Part shown: positions 8,986 to 18,965 of the stretch, piece after piece | Position numbering within the stretch: the first letter of the stretch is position 1 | Layout: each line of letters begins with the position of its first letter | DNA from: Alteromonas sp. M12 | GTDB taxonomy: Bacteria; Pseudomonadota; Gammaproteobacteria; Enterobacterales; Alteromonadaceae | NCBI RefSeq assembly: GCF_037478005.1 | Contig: NZ_CP144164.1 | Span: 3,348,001-3,412,000 of the forward strand | Direction: 5' to 3' | Length of the DNA: 64,000 bases | Position numbers and translations under genes: made by a program | Notes under the pieces: generated by a model | What the model was told of the DNA's origin: nothing | The model's database searches: none | The model's input: the letters and a program-made list of their open reading frames with translations, nothing else

Positions 8986-10426
8986 TTAACAAAGAACTGA
9001 CCTTTGACTTAAAGAGTATTCTTTCTTGTTTCTGAAGTGCAACGTACCAAAGAGCCCACATAACTACCCCTCCCCCAATCAATGAACTTATATTTTCATT
9101 ATCAAAAATGCTATTTAACCATTCTGTTACAGTAAATAATGTCGCTATCAATATAGGGATAGCGATGGCATCTCTAAAAGTAACAATTCGCTCTGCTAAG
9201 AGGAATAAAACTCCAATTGAAGCACTAAACGAAAAACTCATGAATAAACTGACTGGAGCACCTTGAAAGCCAAAATGTTGTATACAATAAGGCATACTCA
9301 AAACCAACATTAGTGCACCAGAGATATTACAAACCAGAACTCGAACATTGTGACCTAAAGAAACCTGAACACTATTCAAAAGATTGACGATGATTGCAGG
9401 AATAAGCATCAACATAATAAAAGCAAAATTCTCACTCGCTAGTATAAATTTATCAGAGAAAACGAATACAATAAGCTGTTGTCCAATTAATGAGGCGCCA
9501 ATATATGCGAAAAGACCAAATACACTAGCCACATAAAGCGCAATTCGACTATACAGTTTGAGATTATTTTTATTATTTTCCGCTGATCGGCTCAGTGCAG
9601 GTAACGCAGCATTTGAAACTGACGAAAAAATTGTGAGTAACACAATAAATAATTGCATCAGTAAACTGAAATTCCCCAAATGCTCTGTAGTTGTAAATAA
9701 ATTTTTTGCTTGCACCACAGGGCCATGAAAAAGAAATTGCCCAGCGGCCACTGCAATAGCCAATGGGAATAGTTTTATAACTGTTGTTATCATTTTCCGT
9801 GGTACAAAAACTAATGTGACTTTTTTCAAGTTGCGATTAACTAAGTATATACTCACTAAACCTTGAATGACTTGACCAACTGCATGAACACCAGCGATTA
9901 ACAAGATATTTTCAGTTAGAGCTGCAATAAGAATACTAACCAAGATTTCAGCTGGCTTAAAAATACGTTCAATTTTGAAAATTAAGTAAGTCGCTTCAAA
10001 TGCTTGGAACATTTGATTTGACCACAACACCATTCCCTTTCCAATTAACGCCACAGAAAAAATAACGAGCAAAGTAGCAATAAATTGACTCTCAGCATAG
10101 ATGACACCCAAGATCATAGATAAAATTGCAACAATACAAACTGCAGCGATACGAATAGATGCCACCAAATCAACTATGGATTTTACATTCTTTTTATTTT
10201 TACCTACCTCTCTAGAAAGCATTGCTCCCAAGCCAAGACCAGTAAGCGGCAAAAACATCAGATACCACGATTGTCCGTAGCTAAATACCCCGTATAACTC
10301 TGCACCCAGCATTCGCGCTAAAATCAGCATGTAAACAAAACGTAAGCCTTGTGATGTCAATAATGCAAAGTACAAGTACTTTGCATTAGAAAGAATTTTT
10401 ATTGCGCCTTGAGATCCCACAAACAT
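8978..10426 (-). CDS. Polysaccharide flippase (Wzx-like, MOP superfamily)
   Basis: 482 residues with about a dozen hydrophobic segments, no signal peptide and few charged loops, the layout of Wzx/RfbX flippases. The opening ILSNAKYLYFALLTSQGLRFVYMLILARMLG-type helix pair (given here only in part: residues 10-40) and the early ELYGVFSYGQ turn match the family's N-terminus (...LGAELYGxFS...). It should move an undecaprenyl-linked repeat unit across the inner membrane. It is a lone - strand gene between two + strand blocks, and a second, unrelated-looking flippase lies at 17511-18965. Confidence 0.82.
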   Translation of the reverse strand: MFVGSQGAIKILSNAKYLYFALLTSQGLRFVYMLILARMLGAELYGVFSYGQSWYLMFLPLTGLGLGAMLSREVGKNKKNVKSIVDLVASIRIAAVCIVAILSMILGVIYAESQFIATLLVIFSVALIGKGMVLWSNQMFQAFEATYLIFKIERIFKPAEILVSILIAALTENILLIAGVHAVGQVIQGLVSIYLVNRNLKKVTLVFVPRKMITTVIKLFPLAIAVAAGQFLFHGPVVQAKNLFTTTEHLGNFSLLMQLFIVLLTIFSSVSNAALPALSRSAENNKNNLKLYSRIALYVASVFGLFAYIGASLIGQQLIVFVFSDKFILASENFAFIMLMLIPAIIVNLLNSVQVSLGHNVRVLVCNISGALMLVLSMPYCIQHFGFQGAPVSLFMSFSFSASIGVLFLLAERIVTFRDAIAIPILIATLFTVTEWLNSIFDNENISSLIGGGVVMWALWYVALQKQERILFKSKVSSLLKR

Positions 10427-10519
10427 CCTAGTTTTATTTTTATTAGTGAAATTTAATAACTATGCAAATAAAGCATGGTATTCTGGTAGAGTGTAAAGGG
10501 TAAAAAACATAAATTCATC
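10427..10519. promoter_or_regulatory. Divergent intergenic region
   Basis: This 93-base AT-rich gap lies between the flippase gene (-) and the hexapeptide acetyltransferase gene (+), so it must hold promoters for one or both. I see no hexamer pair good enough to assign. Confidence 0.35.
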
Positions 10520-11083
10520 ATGTTTATGTTTGAACTAGAATACAATATTAAACAGCCTTGGAAAAAGACACGATTCATTATGAGGGAAGCAATATTTTTA
10601 ACGCTAGCTAATAACTTGCCTAGGTTTGAAATTTTTGACAAAGTAAGAATAATTTTGTTGAACCTCGCTGGTATGTCAATAGCAAAACGAGCAGTAATAT
10701 GGGGGCCAGTGACCGTAAGACCAATAGGTTCTGTTAAACATATTATAATTGGTGAAAACTCATTTCTGAATACCGAAACACGTTTTGGTGTTCCCAATGA
10801 AAAAGTCACAATAGGGAATTTTGTCCAAATAGGTCCCAGAGTCAGTTTTGAAACAGTTTCCCATGGCTTGCTTCCAAGGCCGAATAAGCTCAGGACGAGT
10901 CACTCCTTACCGATTAAAGTTTGTGATTATGTTTGGATAGGAGCTGGCGCTATAATCACTCAAGGAGTAACAATTGGTGAAGGAGCTATCGTTGCAGCCG
11001 GTTCAGTTGTAACAAAAGACGTTGCGCCATTCTCCGTCGTTGGGGGTATACCAGCCAAATTAGTAAAGAAAATAGAACAATAA
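10520..11083 (+). CDS. Hexapeptide-repeat (left-handed beta-helix) O-acetyltransferase, WcaF/NodL-like
   Basis: 187 residues. The C-terminal half has the hexapeptide pattern of left-handed beta-helix acyltransferases: [35 protein letters not shown] repeats around residues 135-170 (read in pieces), then the [11 protein letters not shown] ending found in WcaF, NodL and maltose acetyltransferases. The acetyl-CoA-site histidine is probably in FETVSHGL near residue 115. It should O-acetylate a sugar of the polysaccharide. The start is uncertain: ATG 10520, 10526 and 10580 are all in frame and none has a clear ribosome site. Confidence 0.8.
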   Translation: MFMFELEYNIKQPWKKTRFIMREAIFLTLANNLPRFEIFDKVRIILLNLAGMSIAKRAVIWGPVTVRPIGSVKHIIIGENSFLNTETRFGVPNEKVTIGNFVQIGPRVSFETVSHGLLPRPNKLRTSHSLPIKVCDYVWIGAGAIITQGVTIGEGAIVAAGSVVTKDVAPFSVVGGIPAKLVKKIEQ

Positions 11084-11113
11084 AATGTTTCGCCTGTTCA
11101 AAGGATTGAATTA

Positions 11114-13174
11114 ATGTCAACCCCCTCTAAATATCAACCTCATATAGATGGACTAAGAGCAATAGCTGTCATGAGTGTGTTGCTTTTTCATTTGGATATC
11201 GAAACATTTTCTGGCGGTTTTGTCGGTGTAGACATTTTTTTTGTAATAAGCGGGTTTCTTATTACTAGAATCATTGTAACTGAATTAGAAAAAACAGGCC
11301 AATTTAGCTTTAAAAATTTCTATACACGAAGAATACGGCGACTACTACCTGCATTTCTCGTAATGTTATTTGTTACATTTTTTCTTGCTTCCGTATTATT
11401 TTCACCAGACTTATTTAAAAGCTTTGGAGCTTCAGTCGTTGCATCTTTGCTAAGTGTATCAAATATTCTTTTTTGGCTTGAAGCAGACTACTTTGACGTT
11501 TCGTCACATCTAAAACCATTACTACATACTTGGAGTTTGAGTATTGAAGAGCAGTTTTACATGTTTTGGCCAATTACTTTGCTGCTGCTATTTAAATGGG
11601 GACTAAAAAAATGGATACCTTTTTTAATTTCGATACTCTTTATTCTCAGCTTAGCCTTGAACCAAATATTTTATGATGGACAAGTATACTTCCTAACACA
11701 ACTATTTCCATCAACTGAAACTCTTATCCAAGACGGCAGAACTACAATTTTCTATTTGCTACCCTTTAGAGTATTTGAGTTCACTTGCGGTGCTATATTA
11801 GTATTTTTACCATCATTTGAAAGAGTAAATAAAATAATAGCTAATGCCCTCTCATTATTAGGTTTAGTATTAATTGGTTACCCAATTTTCAGTTTCGATG
11901 CACAAACGGTATTCCCTTCACTCAACGCACTGTATCCTTGTATTGGCACAGCTCTTTTAATTATTGCAGGTGCGAATAGCCGAATAGCCGTTTTATTGGA
12001 AAACAGCTGGGTAACTTGGTTTGGACTTATTAGTTATTCGCTTTATTTGGTTCATTGGCCATTAATTGTATTCTTTAAATATTTCAAGATTAATTTACCA
12101 CTCACCCAAGGCGATCAATTTGCCATTACTATAACTAGTATTCTCTTAGCCTATGCCAGTTATCGCTGGGTAGAAACACCTTTCAGGCATACAACATATA
12201 CACCAGCGGTTGCTAGAAAACCTATGGCGGTATTGGGTAGTGTGGCCATAATTGTGGCATTTAGTTTGAGTGCATACTTGCAAAGTGGTTGGTCTTGGCG
12301 AGTTAACTCTCAACAAAATTTAAACTTCACCATAAGCGGAGAAGGATTCCATTTAGAAAATTATGGCGGAAAAGGGTTCCCTAGGAGCGGCCCTTTGACT
12401 GAAGACTTTAATCCAGAAATACTTTTGATAGGTGATAGCCATGGCAGGCATTTTTTATTTGGCCTAAACAAACAAATTTATTCGAAACATGGTATTAATA
12501 TTTTAGTAAACGCTGGCACCAGTTGTTTACATTTACCAGGATTCACTAAACTAAATGCGGATCAAAACTATGATATCAGTTGTCCAAAAGCATACCAAAG
12601 AATAAAGCATTTTTTAGAAACTAACACTGATATCAAACTTGTGATTATTGGTCAAAGATGGGCTGATCAATTTTCAAGAGCAGGCTTAATTGATAGTGGT
12701 GGTCAAAAAGTTAAAGATAAGGTAGATAAAAATGATTTATTTCAGGGGCTAGTAGGTTTAAAGAGTTTATTAAAAGACATTCCTCTTCTAGTAATTGGCC
12801 AGCTTCCAGAAACAAACAATACTAACCTGCACGACTTTATGACTAGACCGTTTCTAGACGAACTTTATGAAAAACAGAAAATTAAGTTAAGAAATAGCGC
12901 TTTACCTAAATACCACGAGGCGGTTAATTCTATGCTGTTAGAGTTTACTGAAATGAACAAAAATGTGTACTTTCTAAACCCAAGTGATGTTCTTTGTAAC
13001 AATGGTCTATGTGCTAATTACAATGCAAAAAATGAGTTAATCTACTCTGATACTCATCATCTTAGTAAAGCTGGCTCCTTCTTAGTTATTTCTAAATTTG
13101 AGGCTGAGATACTAAAAATTATGAAAGGCAACTCGGATCGTACTTTTGGATCCTCAAACTCTGAATCGAACTGA
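11114..13174 (+). CDS. OafA-type acyltransferase-3 membrane protein with C-terminal SGNH domain
   Basis: 686 residues. The N-terminal half is an Acyltransferase_3 membrane domain: YQPHIDGLRAIAVMSVLLFH, with the catalytic-type H/D region, then GGFVGVDIFFVISGFLI and about ten membrane spans up to residue 385. The periplasmic C-terminal half is an SGNH hydrolase-like domain: ILLIGDSHGRHFL supplies the serine of block I and DTHHLSKAGS supplies the Asp-His pair of block V. This is the OafA/OatA layout that moves acyl groups across the membrane to surface sugars. The gene begins 30 bases after the hexapeptide acetyltransferase gene. Confidence 0.88.
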   Translation: MSTPSKYQPHIDGLRAIAVMSVLLFHLDIETFSGGFVGVDIFFVISGFLITRIIVTELEKTGQFSFKNFYTRRIRRLLPAFLVMLFVTFFLASVLFSPDLFKSFGASVVASLLSVSNILFWLEADYFDVSSHLKPLLHTWSLSIEEQFYMFWPITLLLLFKWGLKKWIPFLISILFILSLALNQIFYDGQVYFLTQLFPSTETLIQDGRTTIFYLLPFRVFEFTCGAILVFLPSFERVNKIIANALSLLGLVLIGYPIFSFDAQTVFPSLNALYPCIGTALLIIAGANSRIAVLLENSWVTWFGLISYSLYLVHWPLIVFFKYFKINLPLTQGDQFAITITSILLAYASYRWVETPFRHTTYTPAVARKPMAVLGSVAIIVAFSLSAYLQSGWSWRVNSQQNLNFTISGEGFHLENYGGKGFPRSGPLTEDFNPEILLIGDSHGRHFLFGLNKQIYSKHGINILVNAGTSCLHLPGFTKLNADQNYDISCPKAYQRIKHFLETNTDIKLVIIGQRWADQFSRAGLIDSGGQKVKDKVDKNDLFQGLVGLKSLLKDIPLLVIGQLPETNNTNLHDFMTRPFLDELYEKQKIKLRNSALPKYHEAVNSMLLEFTEMNKNVYFLNPSDVLCNNGLCANYNAKNELIYSDTHHLSKAGSFLVISKFEAEILKIMKGNSDRTFGSSNSESN

Positions 13175-13189
13175 TTAAGGTGCCCAACA

Positions 13190-14776
13190 GTGACCAATAA
13201 ACTGTCGTTAACGCAAAAAATATTGCTTACAATCATAAGTTTCTTATTAATATGGACAATCCCTAGTGTATGGTTGCAATACCCAGATTCAGGTTATTAT
13301 CTCGGTACTGCTACAACCATGCTCGACACTTTTCGCTATTGGTTTAACTTTCAGCCTAATCTCCAATATTATCCGGGCACCTCCATTGTCATAAGTGTTC
13401 CATTGTTTTTAGCCGGTGAAAACTTTTGGGTACTCCAAGGGTTTATGGGCGTTATTTCACTTTTAGGAATTTGGGGAGTAGCTCGTTATTTCTCAGTTGC
13501 TAAGTATGGTGTCGTTGGTTTCTTTGCGCCATTTTTTGTGATCTGTAGTGGTATTGTGATGATTCACTTTTATGCCTTAATTTCAGACACATTATTTTTA
13601 TCCATCACCATAGCGGCTTTGCTCTGTTGGCGTCATTATGATCAAAGTGGACACAAAGGTTTTTTACTAGCATGCTGTGCTTTAGTGGCGTTTTCGTCGT
13701 TAGTTCGCCTTCAAGGATTGTTTTTTTGCGGTGCCTTAGGCTTAGCGTTACTCATCCATGCGTATCAGTATAATAAAGACACATTAACGCTATCAGTGTT
13801 CAAAATGCTGGTAATAGGAGGTGCTGTTTGTTTACCTTTTGTATTATGGACATTACGCAACTATTTGGCTCATACACCAGATACATTTAATATGGCCAAT
13901 GGCTACTTTTTTGGTTTAAAAGGACTAAGCATCTACGCAAAAGGATTACCTGGCAATGCCTCGTCAGAAGTCGTTGAAGCCGCCTGGCAGTTCCCCTTGT
14001 ATCGAACGAGTATGTTTGTTGGGGGTTTATTTGAATCTTGGTACGGTGGTGTGAGCGCTCTGAATAGGCATATCATTACAGTCACCATGTTACTACTAAT
14101 AGGCGTTGGTGTTAGACCTTGGGCCAAACGAGCTAATAAACTTGAACTTCTATACGTTGGGTTTTCATTAGTCTTTATTAGTAAAGATATATTATTGAAT
14201 AAAAATTTACACATTGTGTATCGATATTGGATTCCAATGCTGCCATTCATAGTGATTATGCTTGGTTTTGGTATACATAAATGCGTGAACTTTTCTTGGT
14301 TGGGGAAATTAAAACGACCAGCACAAGTTGGAGCCCTATTCGTTGTCACATCATTACTAATTTTCGCGTCTCCCAATTTATTTAAACATGTCCAGCAAAC
14401 ACAAAAAATACAAAATGAGAATCTAGCAATAAACGAACTTGGAGCCTTTGCAGAACAACAAATTCCCACTAATGCCGTTGTTGCTACTGTCGACTGGGGT
14501 GTGTTACCCCACACTCTTCAACGCCGATCCATTCCGCTGCTCAATGACCCAGACCATCGACAAAGTATTGAACGGATGTTGAAATATAAAACTGAATATT
14601 TGGTGACTTATGGAAAATTCGCGCGCATGAGCGACCCAGCACTAGCAATGACCGATGAATACCCGAAAGCGTTTACAGGTTTATTTAGTGTTTTAGATAA
14701 TAAGCCCAATACCCAAATAAAGGTGTTCAAAGTGAATCTAATAGAATTAGAAAAAGCATTCCATGAGAGTGACTAA
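13190..14776 (+). CDS. Multi-spanning membrane protein, GT-C (ArnT/PMT_2-like) glycosyltransferase candidate
   Basis: GTG start at 13190, 15 bases after the acyltransferase gene. It is 528 residues with about ten hydrophobic segments up to residue 400 and then a soluble tail. The first loop contains LQYPDSGYYLGTATTML, an acidic residue next to tyrosines after the first helix, as in GT-C enzymes that use polyprenyl-phosphate sugars. The C-terminal ATVDWGVLPHTLQRR stretch resembles the periplasmic tail of such enzymes. It may use the sugar carrier made by the DPM1/GtrB-like enzyme at 2517-3485. The family call rests on overall layout and is moderate. Confidence 0.55.
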   Translation: MTNKLSLTQKILLTIISFLLIWTIPSVWLQYPDSGYYLGTATTMLDTFRYWFNFQPNLQYYPGTSIVISVPLFLAGENFWVLQGFMGVISLLGIWGVARYFSVAKYGVVGFFAPFFVICSGIVMIHFYALISDTLFLSITIAALLCWRHYDQSGHKGFLLACCALVAFSSLVRLQGLFFCGALGLALLIHAYQYNKDTLTLSVFKMLVIGGAVCLPFVLWTLRNYLAHTPDTFNMANGYFFGLKGLSIYAKGLPGNASSEVVEAAWQFPLYRTSMFVGGLFESWYGGVSALNRHIITVTMLLLIGVGVRPWAKRANKLELLYVGFSLVFISKDILLNKNLHIVYRYWIPMLPFIVIMLGFGIHKCVNFSWLGKLKRPAQVGALFVVTSLLIFASPNLFKHVQQTQKIQNENLAINELGAFAEQQIPTNAVVATVDWGVLPHTLQRRSIPLLNDPDHRQSIERMLKYKTEYLVTYGKFARMSDPALAMTDEYPKAFTGLFSVLDNKPNTQIKVFKVNLIELEKAFHESD

Positions 14777-14802
14777 TTTAATTGATTCCCAACTACCAAA
14801 CT

Positions 14803-15732
14803 TTAGGAAATTCGAGACTTCACTAAACGTGCGTGAAATTTAAACGGTGATGTATCCCAAGGTGTGAAGCGTTTAAGCCTTAGCAGGTCGTCACCATGGC
14901 TGGAAGTGCCCCAGTCAGTTACTACAGCAGTTTCATAACCCGCCTGTTTAACAAGAGCAACGGTTTCATCGGTTAAGTCTTTGCCATATGAACCATTAGG
15001 GTAGGCAAAGTGTTTTACAGGTTTGCCTGTCCAATCTTCCAATTGCTTTTTGCATTGGTTAATTTCTTCAAACTGTTGTTCTCTAGAAAGTACTTTAAGA
15101 ATAGGATGGTTAACCGTATGCCCGCCAATTTCAACACCGCATTGTGCTAGTTGTTTGACTTGCGACGCATTCATCATTCGCGGTTCAGGATCTGACAAAT
15201 TATTATCATCATATAACTTTTGTACACCAGCTAAACGCGCTTCAATGGGCATATATTTAAGCCGCATCAATTGGGCTTCTGCTAGTTTATTACGGTTCGC
15301 CCAATCACCTAAGGCTACCATTTCATCTTCGATTAGTAAGCTCTCCAATGCAACGTCCTTGAATAAATCCAATACCCTGTCATTCCACATATCAGCGCCC
15401 TCAGTAAAGGCCGTGGCTACATAGACAGTCGCAGGAATTTTGTACTTCGCCAGAATTGGTTGGGCAACGGTTAGATTATTCAAATAACCGTCATCGAAAG
15501 TGACACATATGGCACGCTTAGGCAGTGTATTGTTTTGTATGTGTTTTGCAGCTTCTGAAAGACTAATAGGTGAAAAATGTTGGTTAATCAGCTTCATATG
15601 CCAATTAAAAACATCGGCAGTGACTTCATAGGGGCGCATTGGATCAAATTCTTCTAATACCTGATGGTAAATTAAAATACTGAGCTTGTTACCACCAATT
15701 ATTTTGTTTATCGCCCCTAAAATACTATGCAC
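14803..15732 (-). CDS. Polysaccharide deacetylase (NodB/CE4 domain)
   Basis: 309 residues. The motif AICVTFDDGYLNNL near residue 76 is the first CE4 motif (TFDDG), with the catalytic and metal-binding aspartates. GGHTVNHPIL near residue 195 is the second motif with its H-x3-H metal ligands, and HFAYPNGSYG follows as motif three. It should remove N-acetyl groups from hexosamines of the polysaccharide. No clear signal peptide is visible, although the first 25 residues are partly hydrophobic. The start overlaps the previous gene's end by 8 bases, and this is the last gene of the long - strand operon. Confidence 0.85.
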   Translation of the reverse strand: MHSILGAINKIIGGNKLSILIYHQVLEEFDPMRPYEVTADVFNWHMKLINQHFSPISLSEAAKHIQNNTLPKRAICVTFDDGYLNNLTVAQPILAKYKIPATVYVATAFTEGADMWNDRVLDLFKDVALESLLIEDEMVALGDWANRNKLAEAQLMRLKYMPIEARLAGVQKLYDDNNLSDPEPRMMNASQVKQLAQCGVEIGGHTVNHPILKVLSREQQFEEINQCKKQLEDWTGKPVKHFAYPNGSYGKDLTDETVALVKQAGYETAVVTDWGTSSHGDDLLRLKRFTPWDTSPFKFHARLVKSRIS

Positions 15733-17476
15733 GAAAATCCTCGGCTTCTTTTTGCAACCACAACTCTAACACCACCATGATCCAAATAAGCTCGCCGTAA
15801 TAGCCAGCGTGAACACTGCCATGAGACTCTAGGGCCTTTTCAACTAAACTTTGCTTAACGATATTACGCTTTTTAAAGCTGTTTAATGCTTGTATCGTTA
15901 AATCTTTTAATGTTTGGTTTTCATTCATCCAAACACCAAATGGCAGGCCAAAACCATGTTTGCTTTTATTGAGGGTCTCATCAGGTAAGAATCCTTTGCA
16001 GGTTTTCTTATAAAAATCGCGTAAGGTTTTACCAGGTAATTTAACATCGGCAGGAATGGTGCAACTGAAATCAACAATATTTTTATCGATTAAAGGATAA
16101 CGTACCTCAACACCGGCCAACTCGCACATTTTATTCACTTTAACCAAATCATTGTCGGCCAATGTGAACTTCCAATCCAGATATAACATGCCATCTACAG
16201 GATGCTCGCTTTTACAATCCTTAAAACGACTTTTCAGCTGTTCAGCTGGCTGATTAACATCTACTTGCTCAAGTATTGCCGCAGTAAAAATAGCGTCATT
16301 CCCTAGCTGATTAACAAAATTATGAGTTTGCAGTCGACCAGGCAAAGCAACTTTAGCTTGGGCAATATAGCTAGCTACTTTTTTGAACAATGGAAGTTTA
16401 CGTGTGAGTTGGTTATTCAGCAGAAAATCTAAACCATTCGCCAACCATTTTGGTAACTTCGTATAATGCTCAAATACTTTTTGTTTTGCATAGCGCTCAT
16501 TACCGGCAAAAAACTCATCGCCACCATCACCTGCAAGCAACACGTCTATGCCCTTGTTTTTAGCGAATGATGCACAAAAATAAGCAGCCATTGCTGAAGA
16601 ATTACCAAATGGTTCATCAAAAAATTGTGCCACTTTAACAAATTCTTTAGCGGCTTCTTCTGGTTTTAAATACAAGACTTCATGATTTGTATCGAAATGC
16701 TTAGCAGTGATGAGTGCATATTCTGTTTCGTCATAACCCGGCACTTTAAAGCCAATTGAAAAGGTCTTCGCTTTTTCAGGTGTGTCCTTTTTGCCTTGAA
16801 TTTTAGCCAGCATACCTGCCACAGTTGAGCTGTCTAATCCGCCACTTAAAAAAGCACCAACATTATCGCTTGAATGAGATTCTACGGCGGTTTCAATAGT
16901 ACTTAAGCATGTTTTTAACGCAGCTTCAGGATCATCAAGTTGTGTGGCGAATTCAGGGCAATAAAGTAACTCACTATTTACAATACCGTCAGAGCCAAAA
17001 TATATAGCTTTACCCGGTTCAATTTTAAATACGTTTTCATAAACTGTAGTAGGTGCAGGGATACAGTGGAAATAAATATAATTGTATAAAGCTTGTTTGT
17101 TTATTTGTAATGAGACGTTTTCAAGCGCTTTAATGGCTTTTAACGAATCACTAATATAAAGTTTGTTGCCCAACTTAAAATAAAAGCATGGTTTAGTGGC
17201 TAGGTGGTCTGTTAACACAATAGCTGGTTGGTCTTTTTCATAGATAACCATCCAAAACTGACCTGATAACTGTTGATAAAAAGCGGATAGCGAAGCGCTT
17301 GCTAAATACGCCTCTAAAACAGATTTGGAGTCTGCTTTAAGACCATTTAACAAAACATAACCATGAAAGATGATGTTGCCTTCTGGTGAAGTATAAGCAC
17401 TTGTCTGCTTGTGATGATGAACGAACAACTCAAATTCACTGCCATCGGCTATTTGATACCAATCCGCTAATTGCAC
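15725..17476 (-). CDS. Asparagine-synthase-like amidotransferase lacking the glutaminase cysteine
   Basis: Start GTG 17476 with AAGGAT upstream; 583 residues. The C-terminal synthetase domain is intact: GAFLSGGLDSSTVAG near residue 207 is the PP-loop that binds ATP, and LAGDGGDEFFAGNERY near residue 310 is typical of AsnB. The N-terminal domain keeps the class II glutaminase outline but begins MQLADWYQ instead of the usual Met-Cys-Gly, so the catalytic Cys2 is absent. It could use free ammonia, another amine, or the glutaminase of a partner. A normal paralogue with Cys2 is encoded at 25862-27760. Confidence 0.8.
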   Translation of the reverse strand: MQLADWYQIADGSEFELFVHHHKQTSAYTSPEGNIIFHGYVLLNGLKADSKSVLEAYLASASLSAFYQQLSGQFWMVIYEKDQPAIVLTDHLATKPCFYFKLGNKLYISDSLKAIKALENVSLQINKQALYNYIYFHCIPAPTTVYENVFKIEPGKAIYFGSDGIVNSELLYCPEFATQLDDPEAALKTCLSTIETAVESHSSDNVGAFLSGGLDSSTVAGMLAKIQGKKDTPEKAKTFSIGFKVPGYDETEYALITAKHFDTNHEVLYLKPEEAAKEFVKVAQFFDEPFGNSSAMAAYFCASFAKNKGIDVLLAGDGGDEFFAGNERYAKQKVFEHYTKLPKWLANGLDFLLNNQLTRKLPLFKKVASYIAQAKVALPGRLQTHNFVNQLGNDAIFTAAILEQVDVNQPAEQLKSRFKDCKSEHPVDGMLYLDWKFTLADNDLVKVNKMCELAGVEVRYPLIDKNIVDFSCTIPADVKLPGKTLRDFYKKTCKGFLPDETLNKSKHGFGLPFGVWMNENQTLKDLTIQALNSFKKRNIVKQSLVEKALESHGSVHAGYYGELIWIMVVLELWLQKEAEDFRA

Positions 17477-17510
17477 GCTGATTTATCCTTTAAAAAATTA
17501 CGAAACAAAG

Positions 17511-18965
17511 TTAGTTATACCCAAAAGCTTTATTAAACACTAGGCTTTCCAGTGTATTTTCAGGTCGACCTCGAACCACAAAAAGCAACACAATAGTGGC
17601 TAAATAGCTAACCCCACCGAGGGCAACTTTGGCTAGCAACACTATAAACAAAGGCCAATCAAGCACAGGGAATAACTGCAAGACAACAAACATCACGAAA
17701 GCTCCTGTCAATGCTGGCCACCAGCTGTATAAAATACGTTTTAAAGTTATTTCTAATTCACGACTGATACTTACTAATACCATTGGTAACGCTACCAGAG
17801 CACTAAAGAACAACATTTTAGGCAAGTCAGAAACTTGTCCATAAGAAAGCGTCAATACAATAGTGGTAATTAAAATGATATTCCGAGCCCACATCAATCG
17901 ATTGGAAACGACTTCTTTTTCCATCATGACCAAAAACTGCTCACTAAAAAACATCATTATACCGCCAATCATCGCATATAAGCTAAACCACTGTAGCAGT
18001 GGAATTGCGGCAAGCCATTTATCGCCTAAAAATACCGGCACAAACTCTTGTGCAACCATTGATAATCCAATACCAACAGGTAGAAAAACATAAACAGCAG
18101 CAGCAAATGTGACTAATAATATGTCTTTGAAGTTAGCGCTTTCTCTAAGTACCGATAAATTAGGTATTAGGCCGCGGATCACTGGCATCAGCAATTCTTT
18201 TGTGAATAAACCGGCTAGATTAACTGCAATATGATAAAAACCTAAAAATTGCGCAGAGGCAACTCTTCCAACAATAGCAACATCAGCCTGATTATTAATA
18301 TATCTAGCAATGCTCAATGGTACGGTAGCCTTAGAGTATTTGAGCATGTCCCGCCAGTTATACAAACTAAATTTCGGTCGAAATGGATGTAAAAAATAAC
18401 TTAAACCGCAGCCAAACACTGAAGATATCAATTGACCAAACACTAGCGCCCAAAAGCTCTGCAAATACCACGCAAAGCCTATTGTAGCGGTAAGATAACT
18501 TAATCGAGTCCATATGGTTAACACAAAATCGACTTTAAAGTTCATTTCCTTTTGGGCGATTATAATTCCAAAATTATTTAATCCTTGAATAATCCGAACA
18601 AGCGCTAAGCAATAAATAACCTCAGTAAGTACAGGTTGATTATAAAAATCAGATATAAATGGGGCAAGTATCACTAGAGGAATTGCAATGACAAAAGCCT
18701 GGATAATCCCAACGGTCCATGCGGCGTTGAAAACACGAGTATCATGTTCTTTATATCTTAATATATAAAGATTCAACCCAGCCTGAGTCATTGACTCTAG
18801 CAAGGCAACGACAATGGTCGCCATTGCAATAATACCAAAATCAGCAGGTGCCAAAAGTCTGGCGAGTACAAATGTGCTCACCATTCCAATCAGTTTAGAA
18901 CCCCATTTAGATAAAATAGACCAGATAATACTAAAAAGCGTATTGGTCTTAACTGTCTCAGTCAT
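17511..18965 (-). CDS. Lipopolysaccharide/exopolysaccharide flippase (WzxC/TuaB-like, MOP superfamily)
   Basis: 484 residues with 12-14 hydrophobic segments. The start reads LFSIIWSILSKWGSKLIG and then LARLLAPADFGIIAMA, the signature of the WzxC/TuaB/AmsL branch of polysaccharide exporters (LxPxDFGxxAxA). It should flip the lipid-linked repeat unit made by the XrtA-locus enzymes. Its ATG overlaps the end of the upstream propeller-like gene by 8 bases. A different Wzx-type flippase at 8978-10426 suggests two substrates or a replaced gene. Confidence 0.86.
   Translation of the reverse strand: MTETVKTNTLFSIIWSILSKWGSKLIGMVSTFVLARLLAPADFGIIAMATIVVALLESMTQAGLNLYILRYKEHDTRVFNAAWTVGIIQAFVIAIPLVILAPFISDFYNQPVLTEVIYCLALVRIIQGLNNFGIIIAQKEMNFKVDFVLTIWTRLSYLTATIGFAWYLQSFWALVFGQLISSVFGCGLSYFLHPFRPKFSLYNWRDMLKYSKATVPLSIARYINNQADVAIVGRVASAQFLGFYHIAVNLAGLFTKELLMPVIRGLIPNLSVLRESANFKDILLVTFAAAVYVFLPVGIGLSMVAQEFVPVFLGDKWLAAIPLLQWFSLYAMIGGIMMFFSEQFLVMMEKEVVSNRLMWARNIILITTIVLTLSYGQVSDLPKMLFFSALVALPMVLVSISRELEITLKRILYSWWPALTGAFVMFVVLQLFPVLDWPLFIVLLAKVALGGVSYLATIVLLFVVRGRPENTLESLVFNKAFGYN

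Noticed and set aside
10453..10809. 118-residue ORF on the - strand
   Set aside because: It is antisense to the hexapeptide acetyltransferase gene, whose repeat pattern is clear.
13933..14514. 193-residue ORF on the - strand
   Set aside because: It is the complement of the GT-C-like membrane protein gene, has no ribosome site and no coding pattern.
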